From: Spirometra erinaceieuropaei | Lineage: Eukaryota > Platyhelminthes > Cestoda > Diphyllobothriidea > Diphyllobothriidae | Assembly: GCA_902702965.1 (NCBI GenBank) | Contig: CACRXP010000417.1 | Span: 356,353-420,352 of the forward strand | Direction: 5' to 3' | Length of the DNA stretch: 64,000 bases | Part shown: positions 23,922 through 36,494 of the stretch, piece after piece | Position numbering within the stretch: position 1 is the stretch's first letter | Layout: every line of letters starts with the position of its first letter | The notes under the pieces: generated by a model | Database searches by the model: none | Told to the model about the DNA's origin: nothing | Seen by the model: the letters and a program-made list of their open reading frames with translations, nothing else | Translations under genes and position numbers: made by a program

Positions 23922-26900
23922 TCCATTCGGCAGACATTTTCTAAAAATTGTCTAGTACTTTTGGCACGGTCTGAAAGAGATAACTGTTTTTGAATTATGC
24001 CGTTAAAACAAAGAATATGCATTTCGGTAGCATTAGTTTATCCAAAGACGCTACATTACGTAAATACTGCCCAGCAATAACTTGCCATTTAAAAAAGCAG
24101 TTCTAGTAGGCGCTATCAATGCAGTTTCCTAAATGAAAATCTTTCTTCGCAAATAATTGGTCCGTCCTTTGTTAATGGCACATGCATAGTTAAAGATAAA
24201 GCATCGAATTTATGCTTTTACTCCTTCAATGCTGCGTTAGTTGACCCATCGATCGCGAGAGGGCAGGTCAAGCAATTCTGACAGTCATTCAGTAGAGCAT
24301 TCATCAGTGCAGTTCAAGAGGATAGAATCTCCAAAATGTACTTAAAAATTGCTTACAGATTTCTCCTTCAAGTACAGCCATCCCGATTTATTTTTTTAGC
24401 CGGACTTAGCAATTATGATAATCGAGGTAGATTGGAAGCCGTAGATGCTACTACAATTTGGTCTCAGTCGAGTGGCTGAACCTTCCGGGCAAATGAATTG
24501 CAAACACTTCTTCTAATATTGGCAGTATTTCAATGTCTCCGGCAGATTAATGCGTGCACAAAACTTATTCAACCATTTCGACACAATGCCCCGCCTTAGG
24601 ACGTCAGATTCTATTAAAACTGATTGTTTGAAACGCAAACTTTTCTCACACTTTAAACAGTAGTCATTTTTTGGCCAGGGCGGGCCTTCAAAACGATGTC
24701 TTATACGGTCAAGCAGGTCACGCAACTTATTTTGCCGGAATATGTTTCTGTTTAAGTCATGCATTTCGACCAAACAAAAATTAATTGCAGGCATACTGCA
24801 TGGCAAGTTTTTTCTCGTCAAAACGAATTACACTGCCTTGCGTCCTCAGTGAGAACAGCGTAATTATTTCGTGGACTGCGTGACAGTAAACAGAGTCATA
24901 AATCCTTCTGCCTTCTGACGGATTATTTGGCAGAAACTAGGCAAACGAGGGTATAATAAATGTTTGGCCAAAAACTACTTCGTAAATGCAACGATGTTTT
25001 AGAGAAGATATCTGAGAGAAGCTGACTCATCAACCGCAACGAGGAGCAAATGTTCATTTTTACATACAACGATATACACCATTTAGCCTTAGTCAAACAC
25101 CCTATGTAAGTCAGTTTATGGGGCTAATATTTTTACATGTTTAATAGACCCCAGCTTGCCAAAAGAAATTAACAAAAGTGAGCACAGTAGAAATTGCATT
25201 CTTAGATTTCACTTGCCCTCGAAGAGATTCATCTGCCTAGAATTTTGTGAATTTCGTTGTCCTCAATGGTCTTTGAATTTGTGCTGACGATGACGCGTAT
25301 TTATTTTGTGATGGGAAGGGAATGCGTGAATAACACATGTAAGCCTTGTTTAATTTCATTTGCACTTATGACAACAGACTGGAATAGTATACGCCCAAAA
25401 GCAACACGGTGAGCGATGTTTGCTTATACCACTCTCTCGGTAACAGCACAAATTTATTAGAGCTTTTATCTGGAAAGTATTATAAAAGCTTTTTGTAGGT
25501 GAAACCGCTTACTGGTTCAATAACCGGTTATACGAGAAGTTAACAAAAGAGCAATTTGGATATTAAATAATTGTGTAAAAGGACCAACCTTTGCAGAGTT
25601 TACGCATTTTGTAAGGCAAAAACAGAGTATACAATCGTTTTTTTAATTACAAATCATTATCATATTACTTTCAAGCATACTTGACCGCTGAGATGACTTT
25701 AACCCGCCCCTACTGTAACCACTTTCTGGAATTCTTTTACTACATTGACCTAAGATGATCTTTTACTGAGCATAATGCACTCAGAAAGGAAATTCCCATC
25801 TAAGAAAAACACAAGGTTTATTTAAATATTTGCTGCACCCGTCGGGCGCTCTCTTTCATGCCACTCGTTTGTTTCGTTAGCCTGCAAATGACAACCTATG
25901 GGAGCACATCATTAAGTCAAGTTAAAAATAGCGTGAAGTCGACAGCGATAGTCATCTCAGCAAGCAAATTAGAGCATTGACACTGATGTCTTACGCTCTA
26001 TCTGTATCATCTCATCAACGCATTTAAATCGCATATAGTGACGCAGATTGCTGACTAATAATTAAAATGTTGGTGCACTTTAAACTGCCGGTATTACTAA
26101 GCTTATTTTATCGCCTTGATTTGCGATCATTCGGTCTATCGTTGGCATCCCTTTAAAAAAATGAAATGACAAACTAAATCTCCCGACCGATTCCATCCGC
26201 GTAGACAAACTAACACAAGAGCACATTTTGTTCTTTGAGGTCCGCAATTCGAGCCCCTCTGAACACTCATTGGTAGGTATTTAGTGGCTATTAATGCAAT
26301 TTTAAATCCAACACTTTTGAACGTTAATGTACTGTTACAAAATTTAATCTTCTTGGACCACTGCGGCCGCGTTGTCTGAAAGCGGCTTCAAAAACTTGAA
26401 AATTTCGGTCGATTTAATTAAATTTGCCAAATTGTTAAGTAACCTGATACCATGAGGAGTTTCTGGCAGTTGATCGATGAATTTGATTCAAAAAATCAAC
26501 AGCATTAATTTGTCATGCGCGTGAAATGGTGCCCATAAAAATATTACCCACCATGACAATGACGTACCTTGACATATCCATTGCCATTCGTTATCCTTAA
26601 CCTCAAATAAAAATGAAGACTTCAGACAAACGTCTCGAGCGTACATATCTGTCATTTCCTCATTTGGCTTGTGCTTTATTTTTCAATAGATGCAAAACAT
26701 TACACTATTTTTGGTTTCTTCTCGAGAGGAATTTCAAATGGAGCTACCATAAAAGGCGTTTTGAAATAGTCATATGCTTAGGTGACATTCGTAAATGTAT
26801 AATTGCGTTTTACCTTTTTAACTTCAGGGGAACAAATTAACTGTTTTGTCATACCGTTCCAAACTCCAAAGCAAACTTATGCCCACAGACGGAAGGGAAA

Positions 26901-27179
26901 AGCAAACATTTTTTGAGAATTACTGTAAAATAGTCAGTGGGCGAAATTAAATCAAACTGACCAAGAGAATTCCGTATTGTATTCGCAACTTAAAAGAAAT
27001 GGCGTATTTTAATCTTCCAATGGACAAATCAAACCCAAACTACAGGTGATGTTTGTTGTTGACGCCGACTTATCGGGAAAATAGCAAAAAGAAAATTAAA
27101 AATTAACACAAAATTTCAATTAGATTTATTATAATAGGACGGCGAAAATAGAATCGTTTTGAAGCCAATTGGGTATTCG
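23922..27179. other. 3.3 kb AT-rich interval, no recognised gene
   Basis: A minus-strand frame of 102 codons (24513-24821) containing a CLKC pair is the most protein-like segment. It has no recognisable domain, no upstream exon signal and no second copy in the window, so it stays unassigned. No transposon structure seen. Confidence 0.45.
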
Positions 27180-27600
27180 CTAAAAAACGGTGCCTCCAAG
27201 ACGGGCTCTTGACTACTACAACCTGACGGATTGTGCCTGGCCCGTCAACAACAGACAACAATTTCTCGCCGTGAAATGAAGCCTTAAAACAGACTGCCTT
27301 GTACAAAAAACTTTGGCAGTTGTCCGTCAATTGGACTGTAATGACGAGGACAACACCTACGTCGGGGAAACTGGAAAAATATTTCAGACCCACCTAAACA
27401 AGCACAAAATGAAAACTCGGTAACTATATCCAAATTTGTAGCTAGCAAGTCGCAATTGAGAAACTGGGCAAAGTTTTAACCCTCGCGCAGGAACTAACTT
27501 AGTTCAAGACAGCTGAGAAGCATGACGACTCATATTTCAGGCATGCCACTCAGATGCTACCTCTATTAACAGGCATTTGGACCTCCTGCGAATGATAATG
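27180..27600 (+). pseudogene. Penelope-like element copy G (GIY-YIG nuclease fragment)
   Basis: Around 27330-27415 the plus strand reads VQLDCNDEDNTYVGETGK.F.T followed by L.KHK, the PLE version of the GIY-YIG nuclease start (a D-C pair, then Y-V-G-E-T-G and a conserved basic segment). After several stops the frame recovers at about 27548-27590 with SDATSINRHLDL, the usual C-terminal signature of the same domain; SINRHIDL appears in copy E. No RT remains upstream, so this is a 5'-truncated, decayed copy of a lineage distinct from A/B and C/D. Confidence 0.7.
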
Positions 27601-27980
27601 AAGAACTAGTTCAAGGTGACCACACTCTAGCAAAACCCATCAACTTGTAGATCTGAGTATCGGTTGAGTTGACGGGTACTCCCCTTCTTCATACTCACCG
27701 TAATAAATTAAACATATTAAATTATAATAGATACGGGAATGGCGTTCTATTCTATATTTTCGCACAGCTGACGTCAACTTGTACGCAGTCGTATGCAATC
27801 ACTGACGCATGCACTCCATAGCAAGTATTTTCTAAAATAGACGCCTTTAACCTTCGTTTTCACTCATGGACGTCATTGTTATTCAGAAACCAAAAATTCC
27901 CAAGCATTTATTGACTAAACTTTTGAGCACTATACGCAAGAAAGCCAATAGTCCTTTCCGTATAAAGCAACTTAATTTGC

Positions 27981-28237
27981 CAATGCAGAAACAATATTCC
28001 GCCTTGTGCTTGACATCTATACATTAGTAGGGCTAACTGATGAAATGTCAACCGAAATACCAAAATGCGTTTATGCTTACAAAACTAAAACTTATCGACC
28101 TGGAGAATAATTCTATAAGAATTCGATTAGCAAATGTTTACGGCTTTCGAAGAAACTGCATTCCAGGTTCGTGCAAAAACTACACGCTGCAAAAAATGAG
28201 TACTTAATTAGAATGTATTTTTCTCATTGATTTTCGA
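27981..28237. mobile_element. Duplicated left arm of a foldback element
   Basis: About 257 bp repeated in direct orientation at 28411-28667. Both copies start CCAATGC.GAAACAATATT, contain the terminus-like TTAGTAGGGCTAACT, and end in TTGATTTTCGA. Because the repeat starts ~40 bp outside the element terminus, it duplicated flanking DNA together with the arm. Confidence 0.7.
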
Positions 28238-28452
28238 TTAGTCTACGCACAGTACACGTTGACCTTGCTGTTTTACATCGATCTTCTCTGTCGAAATTCA
28301 AACCTTTGTACCTTTCTCACTTGTTATTTCTGTTATGCAACGACCGGCAGCAGTTGAGAAGCGGTCGCGAAATTTTGTGGTGCCATTAAATTCTGCTGTC
28401 CTTGCTTGTTCCAATGCTGAAACAATATTCTGCCTTGTGCTTGACATCTACA

Positions 28453-29784
28453 CATTAGTAGGGCTAACTCATGGAATGTCTACCGAAATACCAAAATGCA
28501 TTTATGCTAACAAAACTAAAAATAATCGACCTGGAGAATAATTCTATAAGAATTCGGTTAGCAAACGTTTACGGCTTTCGAAGAAACTTCATTCCAGGTG
28601 CGTGCAAATACTACACGCTGCAAAAATGACAACTTAAATAGAATGTATTTTTCTCATTGATTTTCGAAGTCCTTAAATGTTCAATAATTTACCATGGAAA
28701 AAATGAAGACAAATTGTGCCTTCTTCCAATTTTATATTCAAAATTCAGCATAATTTTGTTTCAGACAAGTTTTAATATGGGACTTAAAATTCCCGTAGAA
28801 TGGTCGTTCACAAAACATCATTAATCTGTATATTCCAATATGGCTTGTAAAGCTAACAATGTGGATCAAATACAATGCTAAATTTTAGGAACCTCATATG
28901 GTCTCCTCTGGAGAAGTGTGTGGTTTATCGTATGCGGAACATATACGGCCAGTAGTTTGGAAACCCCGAATCCGACTGTAATGGTAGAGCAATTTCAAAC
29001 CTACTCGGGAATTCGAAAAAGGCGACGGTATATAGCAAAACCCCAGTTAACTGCCAGTGGACTGTGCATTGTGCCATGCGAGATTTATGGTAAATGTTGT
29101 TTTATAGGTGGGGCCGCAACCTAGACAATGGGCTGAAAAAATGAAAGAAAACGCAGAAATTTTCTGGAGTTATGTTGAAAGTTTTGCCCCGCGCTACTGT
29201 ATGACGAAGAAAAAGAGAGTGGTAATTAAACAATAGACGGAAAAGAAATTTCACAAAATAACGGGTTTTTAGTTAAGGTTTGAGGTCTTTGGAAGCAATC
29301 GCCATCGGCAGCGTAATTTCCGCAACAGCCTTTAAATGCATGCTAAGATAAAACTCCATTTGACGGGACACCAAGTATGCCGACAGTTAGACGGGGTCCT
29401 TCTCTATACCCTTGGCTAAAAAATTGTTACAAACCAAATATTCTCTTTTGTTTGAGTATACGATTGAAAGAAGACGTAATTTTCTACCGAAGAAATGAAA
29501 GAATGAATATTGTTATGCCTGGTTTCCATGAAAACTCATTGGACTTTTAGGGACATCGAAAATCAATGTGGTAACTTCATGCTAATAAAGGATTATTTTG
29601 CAAAGCAAAGTTTATGCTTGCATCCAGGAGGAAGTTCTTTCAAAAGCTGGCATCCCAGGGCATTTGAAATATTAAAAAATTGTACTGAAGACTGATTACC
29701 TTTACAACCCTACTTCGTTAATCTTTCTGAAAGAAGAGTCATTCGGAATTTTGGTTGATATTTCATGAGTTACTTTACCTACTG
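28453..29784. mobile_element. Foldback Tc1/mariner-like MITE, enlarged copy
   Basis: The left terminus near 28453 (TTAGTAGGGCTAACTC, then ATGGAATGTC) is weak. The right terminus (GAGTTACTTTACCTACTG, 29767-29784) is followed by TA. The right arm (29440-29784) keeps the family landmarks ACGTAATTTTCTACCGAA and CATCGAAAATCAATG. The ~1.3 kb span is longer than the ~0.95 kb typical here, so the centre (about 28900-29440) may hold an insertion; no coding motif was found in it. Confidence 0.65.
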
Positions 29785-30690
29785 TATAACGCAACATTAC
29801 TCTTAATCCGTAAGTTATTTGCAACGTAACGGTTACTGCATCCAATGCGTGCAACGAGCGTATCGATGTAAAATCTGATTGCCTAGATTTCCCATGTAAT
29901 CGCAACAACTGTAAGATTTGTTGAAGGAAAATCGAATTTTACTCAACAGTGGTGCAGAGGAATCCAGTTTCGTTAGGTGACGGTTGATTTTATGCGTTGC
30001 ATTCACGCAAACATATTTGATCGGGTGTGTCAATATTTAACCTGAAAAATATGTGCTGTCGTACGGTGCGTTTACGCTAAGGCGCAGCGTGTGGGCCCTT
30101 TCTGGAAAAATATATATAGCTGAAGGTCTGTCGTAAGCGGAAATGTCACGAATTACTTATCATTTTGCAAGACAGCTGTGTTTCGGGGTTACGCCAACAG
30201 ATTTTACCAAAAGCATCCTGCTCTAAATAATTCCGAGGGCGGTTATCATCAAACATCACGGATAAAATGTTGCAGGCTGTAGTAGTAGTTTCAAAGTTCT
30301 CTAAAACATCTACCACTTAATTTATTTTTACTAATTTGTTGAGCGCGTCACTTTTTGCAAAAAATCATCTAGTCGGTGCCAGTTTTCATGCTCGGCAAAA
30401 ACCAAATAGATGCTGACAAAACCGGACTTTGAGCTGTAGGAGTAAACGGCTTAGTAAAACATAAATCACATACGTTCTGAACAGTTTTCGCGTTCCTTGA
30501 GCCTTTTTATTTCTCGGACAACGCGCATCCGATCGTTGCTTTTGCTATACGACCATTTCTTCATAGAAACATATGTTTGTGTGAAAACTGACTGCTATAT
30601 AATACGTGCCGCCTTCAGTTGTTAAGCACAATGAAACTGAAATGAAACAACAAATAATTTAAAAGAAGGCTAAGACACGATCAATGGGAC
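29785..30690. other. AT-rich interval, no recognised feature
   Basis: Only short frames on the minus strand (under 70 codons). No repeats shared with the rest of the window were seen. Confidence 0.45.
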
Positions 30691-30703
30691 GGAAGCTTTA
30701 ATT

Positions 30704-30745
30704 GCCTTCGCTTTCGAACTTGAACTGGAGTTTATCATCAGAGAC
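30704..30745 (-). ncRNA. Hammerhead-ribozyme-like motif at 3' end of PLE E
   Basis: Read on the minus strand: GTCT, CTGATGA (complete catalytic core box), a stem-loop of roughly ACT/AGT type, GAAA (second core box intact), GCGA, AGGC. GTCT and AGGC can pair as helix I. Helix III would be minimal, and the expected U before the cleavage site is A here. Established knowledge: PLEs carry hammerhead motifs in their terminal repeats. The same ~42 nt layout occurs at three other PLE ends in this window. Confidence 0.6.
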
Positions 30746-30779
30746 TGCTAAAGTGCAGCAACGTAGTGCCGGGAGGAAG

Positions 30780-32520
30780 GGGGACTACGTCCGTGGCTAG
30801 GTGTGATTTGTGCTGCCTGGCTCAAAATGGTCCTCCGGCGTGGTTACGCCGTTTGTATTTCGCGGCGATGTGACCTGCGCAACCTGACTGCGTGACAGGA
30901 GCGCGTGATAACAAGCAGGCAGATCAATGTGTCTATTGATAGAGTTGTTTTCCGACAGCCACGCCGCCGACAATTCTCGCCCCGTCTTATTGCCGGCTCG
31001 CGCAATTATCCGCGTGTTGGCGAAGTCGAACGCATGGATTTCCACTAACGTGTGAGTGGCGACTTGAGATAGTTGGGCGCCTCTCCGAACGATCCGTTTG
31101 TGCTCAAGTATTTGCGAGCTGAGGAGTCGACCCGTTTGGCCTGTGTAGAGGGAAGGATAGGTACGGCACGAGATTTGATAGGCTACGCCTGACTTCTCAC
31201 CTGCGTCCAGCCGACCCTTCATTTTCATTATCCTGCAACACATGGTAGCCGTCGGATGATGAGAGATGCAAACGCCTAACTGTGACGCAATGCGTTCTGC
31301 GGCCTCAGACACATTCTTTATGTACGGTAGGGAGTGTCCATTTGTTGATGCCCTTCTTCACTTTGTCCGTCGTGGCTGCGTGCAAATGCTGCAGCTGATG
31401 AAACTATTTGGGTAGCAATTCCTTGTTAATTGGTCCAGGAGATGCCGTAGTTCTTCCATCCGTCCTTCTGGCTCGCTACATTGTGTTGTTACCCTGTCAA
31501 AAAGCGCCTTCACACAGCACAGTTCGTGCATCAATGAGTGGTTGCTATGAATGTTAAGGACCTGGTTTGTATTGGTCACTTTTCTGTACACTGTAGTGCT
31601 CAGTTTGCCATCAGGTGTTCGTGTGACCACCACGTTCAGGAAGGGTATTTTCTGGGCCTCCTATTCTTTCTTGTAAACTGAATGTCGGAAAATATGATGC
31701 TAAGCAGGTCTCGAAAGCCCGATAGCCTGCACTTTTCAATAATGAAGAATGTATCGTCTACATATGGGCGCCAAAACGCAGGTTTGTAGTAAATAAAAGC
31801 AACCTTCTCCACCTCTCATGGGACAAATGCCGCCACTAGACTGAATATAGGAGAACCCATGGGTGTTCCTTTGATTTGTTTGTATATTCTGCCATCAAAG
31901 GTGAAAAGGGTTCGTTGGCAGAATGCAGACTGCGGCGTTAGGTGCTCGATTTTTAGGTGTCCAGTCGCTTCGTCGGGCTTTTCTTCGGGGCGTTTGCGTA
32001 GCACGTCGCGCGCCATGTCTGGAGGGATGGACGTGAAAAGTGAGACAGCGTCGCCGTATACGATGAGTTGGTATGGTCGAATTGTTTTTCCCCGAATGTC
32101 GGAAGCAATTGGGAAGCCGAATTGACTGAAGTCAGAGAGCCCTCTCGAAGAACATTGAGTTTTTGGGGCATCCAGTTGGCTAGATTGTATGCGGGGCTGC
32201 CTTTCAGGACAACGACCGTCCGCAGAGAAACGTTAAGTTTGTGGATTTTTAGTAGTCAATAGAACCGGGCTAATGCCGTGTCGGTCGGTTTTTTTCTGAC
32301 ATCATTCGTTACGCGAGATCACACTGTTGCGCCGGAGTCGGCTTAAGAGTCCAGTCAGCTGGCCAATCATCGATTAACCCTGCGAGGCGGGTGCGGACTT
32401 GTAGGACTGTTGGTCGTTCAGGAGAGCCTGTGACTTCTCGTTGTGATCAACGTGGTTGAACACAGCGGTTGTTCCTCTTTTGTCGGCCGTTCGACCTCGA
32501 AAACTAAGGCAAATAAATAT
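30780..32520 (-). pseudogene. Penelope-like element copy E (RT plus GIY-YIG)
   Basis: Reading down the minus strand from 32520: an N-terminal ADKRGTTAVFNHVD-like segment (about 32490); a finger motif DTALARFY, stop, LLKIHK and LKGSPAYNLANWM (32275-32180); RT motif A as AVSLFTSIPPDMA (about 32045, after a frameshift); KGTPMGSP (about 31860); and the active-site box YVDDTFFII (about 31760) with both aspartates. After a frameshift come VVVTRTPDGKLSTTVYRK (31633 on) and NCYPNSF. The GIY-YIG domain is open from 31312 to 30797, with GVAYQISC, YTGQTGR and the C-terminal SINRHIDLPACY. Several stops and at least two frameshifts break the chain, yet the catalytic boxes survive, suggesting a fairly recent copy. 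A third PLE lineage in this window. Confidence 0.9.
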
Positions 32521-33764
32521 ACCGTCACAGTGATCGTGCCTTCATCTTTTTAAATAAGAACCTGGGGTGCGCATATTCTCTTCGATTCGTGATAATAAGT
32601 AATATTTTACGAATAGATGCACTTTTTCTTTCGGTTAGCCGGTAAAAGAAATGATCTATTACAAAAAACTGATTTAATCACCAAACGACGTATAAAGATG
32701 TTAAGATCTAATAAAAATGACTTCTATACCCGCTATACTAGCTGAGTCTAGTTGCATAAACCTATGTGCCGTACAGCCACACGTTATAAGTTGAAAGAAC
32801 GCTCACGCTACCCCTTTATCCGTATCCTCTTCTTCATAATAAGCGTTGTCGGGACACTCCCATTACATGTTTGACTCCTGGAGCCTCAGAAATGCTCTCT
32901 GTTCTTGGAAACCAGATGGCACCATCTTACAGGCCCTTGCAGAATCGCTCACGCCTTTATTCTGCAACATCTAAAATTTACGCTATGCAGTTCGTGTAGT
33001 CAGAGTCGGTTTATTTTCGAAGCTTAAACTGCTTTGTCATCTGCAAACGCGGCATAAATTATCGCTACCATAAATCTCGCATCCTCAAGTGGCAAGCGGC
33101 AGCCTACCGCAATGGAAGGACATTTCATCTGTGCTCCAGCAATGACAGACGTTCAGTTTGGATAAGTTAGTGCACGCGCTTTTCACGTGACGGATCCTTT
33201 CCGAGCCGGGGGGTCTAGACGTGAACCATAAATGCTGCTGATAGTCAGGCGACTTCGGGTGAAACATCCATCAGGATGACTGGCCGTCTCCTATGCCTGA
33301 TGATGCTGACAATTTTTCGCAAATTTTAATCACTCTTTTTGACTGCTTCCTCGCGGCTGACCCAGGACCAAATTGAGGACGCGGCATGAACTCGTTAGGC
33401 ACTGTCTTTGGATGACTAAGTCATAATATCCGTCTGGCTGCCCCTGCCGTGGTTGACAAGTCATGTTAGATACTGCTGTCTGATTTTAGACTTCATGACG
33501 TAGCAGAACAGTGTTTTTAGTTCAGAAATGTTGAAGGCATTTGAGAGATTTGCCAAAGAAATGCACAAATCTACCGAACCCTCCTCCGCTTTATCAGTAA
33601 GTGCTATCGTCCACCATCTACACAGTGGTAAAATTGCGATATGATTTGTCTCAAATAGATCCTTTTTTATTGTTGACTGGCAAAAGAGCGACATTTCTGC
33701 GCGCAAGGCGGAATCGAATTTGGCAAACTACATCTGGAAGAAGAATCCTAATGGCCCTCAGCTT
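32521..33764. other. Interval with possible non-LTR RT remnant, otherwise unassigned
   Basis: The minus-strand frame 33706-33461 contains VDLCISLANLSNAFN, which vaguely resembles RT motif A of non-LTR retrotransposons (F.DL.KAFD) with Asn at the catalytic aspartate. Downstream minus-strand text is broken by stops and cannot be aligned by eye. The rest holds nothing I recognise. Confidence 0.3.
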
Positions 33765-36490
33765 ATGCAGTCAAATTAAATATTTCCGTGTGAGGCGGCA
33801 GTTGGCAGCTAGCGATGGGATTTATTGCAGCTAGCTGTCATAAATTTTTAGGGATATTCTGAAATTACTCCCTGTTAGATTTATGTAAGCAAATGAGTTT
33901 CATTGCTTCAAGCATCCGAAGTCGGGAATTTTATTTATGATTTAAGCATCTTGACTCTGTGTGATAAAACAGTGAACTACAATTTCATGTCAAAAATAGG
34001 ACAGGCAACAACGTTACCACGTTTTTTTTCTTTTGCCAATGGGTTTCAGTGCTGCCATACATCCGAAGTCTGATTGCTTATTTGTGATTTGAGCATCCTG
34101 ACTTGGTGCGATGAAAATTGAAGTACATTTTCATATCAATAATAAGACAATCATCAGCGTTACCAGCTTATTCTCTTTTGCCACCAAGCGAGCTGGTTTT
34201 ATGATTGGATATGATGGGGCAAAAGGACAGCAATATTATGAATTGTCTGGCTTGTTGATTTACTCTTACGTGAGCAGAAAAGCTGACGGTGACTTGCAGA
34301 TTTTCAAAAAGTATTTGCAATTAATAAACGTAGTGCACATATATACTGCGATTTAAATGATATGCAAAGATAGCCTAGGTGGCGGGTCAGGCCACTTTAA
34401 ACTCTATCGAAAGCATCCCTTCAGTTTGCCAACGGCACCCTAACAAAACGACGACTATCTCGGGCTTAAGTCTGCTGACTGTCCTTCCGTGGGCCATTCA
34501 GCAGACTTTACGCCCGGAAACTACCCTGCCACTAAAATAATATCTGCGTTTAAGAATAGGTGGCTTGTGTATTTAACGATAAGAGGCGTATCAGTCGCAA
34601 AAGGGATTATTTATTTAATCAGACAAATATAAAGAAGTATTAAGTGAAACGGGGGAATAGACGCTTTCATCTGGCATAAAATCTGCGTTTTTCGCATAGT
34701 GCATCTGAGTTTGGATAGGCGCCGAAATATTCGTGATCACCCCAGTGGCTGGCGATGTTAAAAAACGTTTTAAGAACTTTATTTCTTGCAGCCGCCAGTG
34801 ATTAAAATCTATTTAAAAAAACATTTTGCTTAAACAGTTGACTAACTTCATTAGTTTATGCTGCGCGAGTTTCAGGTCACTAGATCGTTCATGGGTGGCA
34901 GCAAGCGTTGGTGTTCGAGGTCATGTGACATAAGTGACAGTCCGGAGTGTGCACTTAGTACGAAATCATTTTGTTGAGGGAGGGGAATCACACACTTGAG
35001 GTTAAAGGCAAGGTAAATAAAGGGGAACTATAAACACCATAATTTCGGTTATGATATAGGGGTAGGGGGATGGTTCAACGGGTAAAGAAATAGACGCGAT
35101 GGACATGCACGGCGGCTGCATCGAAGTCCGGCAGGCGTTTTCGGGAATTCGAACCTTTAAAAAAACCAACAGTCAGGAAGGCCGCGGGTTCACGCCTTAT
35201 TCGTTGTTATTAAAATTTTGATTTAATGATTGATGAAGGCCAGGGGTTGCTGTAGTATGTCTAGGTGTGGATTCACTCACCGGGCCAACCATCCCGACCC
35301 TCTCCACACCCTCGTCTTCTTGACTGTTTCTGGACACCGGGTCCAGGTGGGGGAGAAGAAGTGAGCGCGTTAAAGGCTGCACAAGTCCACAGTCATTACA
35401 CAATAATTCAGGAGCAGCGCATCCTCCGTATTCTTACCTCAGTGGGCAATGTCGAAAGCAACGGTCAGAGCACCATGTTACTAATTATTTGTCGACTTTA
35501 CGATGTAAGTTGGTAATCGATAGTAGTAACAAAAATAGCAGTTGGTCCCTAAAACGAGCTGCGACACAGAGGCGTTGGACCAACACGGAGACCAGATTAG
35601 TGTAGTGCGCGCTAGTCGACCTGCAAAACTAAAACAAAAGACAAATATGTGTGGTCTGACGTCATGCCTTGGCGCGGACAAACACCGCGGCAACCATCTG
35701 CGCGCGATTTGTCTTCGTCTTTTTGACTTTATCTTTACAACAGGTGTAACAGGGTGAGGGAGAAGAGGGCGGGATAAAGGCAGACTACTGTCGTTATTAA
35801 CTGATTCACGTCAACGTCACCGTCCCTGCGGCCACCGCGTTGTACAGCACGCATGGACAGAATTGAAAACGACGTTTGAACTATCGATTTTGCTGCGGGC
35901 CCATGCAGAAATACTGCGAATTGCGGATGGTGTAAAAATCCTCGTCATGCTTCCAGTCCCTGCTGATGTATGCGTTCTGTTTTTGCAGGTTTTATTTTCA
36001 TCGACACTCCGTGCTTGTATGCCCGAGTGTACTGCCGGCATATCATCTTAGCACAGGAGGTTAGACCTTACGGATTAGTTTTCCAATCCACAGGCAGGTG
36101 GAATCGTGAACTGGTAAATGAGAGCAGGATAATCTAATGGCTGTCTGTAGAAGTAACTGAAATATACCAGGTCGTTTTAAATTTTTACCGGCTATTTTAC
36201 GCTATCGAGGAAATAACATAAATGTATGATGTGGGGCAAGCGATAAAATCCCCTGTAAGGCAACTTTGGGTAGCACTAGTCCGTTCTTTCTCCAATTTTA
36301 TTTTTATTATTCTGGTTTGCACTGTTGTCCTTTGAGGATGTCACCACAATGCCAATATAACAACATTGCTTTTGAGTCCAAATCGGCTCTAGCCTAGAAG
36401 AATGTTCAGGTCTTCCATCAAAAGGAAAAATCGCGGTGGGCATTTCTTCGTCAGTAACGCGGCGGTTATTTACCTAGCTGAACCAATCAT
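33765..36490 (+). repeat. Tandem duplication, unit 1 (carries an insertion)
   Basis: Unit 1 consists of part X (33765-35175), a ~930 bp GC-richer insertion (about 35180-36107), then part Y (about 36108-36490). Unit 2 (36495-38138) has X and Y adjacent. The copies are clearly homologous over their full length, differing by substitutions and small indels. One 138 bp block (34870-35007) is perfectly identical to 37460-37597. Both units hold an A-box-like TGGTTCAACGGGT (about 35073 and 37663); only unit 1 retains a B-box-like AATTCGAACC (about 35147), so a tRNA-related SINE may be embedded. Confidence 0.85.
35180..36107. mobile_element. GC-richer insertion between X and Y of tandem unit 1
   Basis: Absent from unit 2, where the flanking sequences join directly (…GGGAACTAGTAACTCAGCACAGG at 37755-37780). 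It includes CTCTCCACACCCTCG, a GTCCACAGTCATTACACAATAATTCAGG-like stretch and a TTTTTGCAGG near 35985. It has no recognisable RT, transposase or nuclease motif and no clear terminal repeats. Inferred to be an inserted, non-coding or fully decayed mobile element of unknown class. Confidence 0.55.
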
Positions 36491-36494
36491 GATC

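Noticed and set aside
26180..26290. Possible tRNA gene (AATTCGAGCCCC resembles a B box)
   Set aside because: The T-arm does not pair and no credible A box or acceptor stem could be found.
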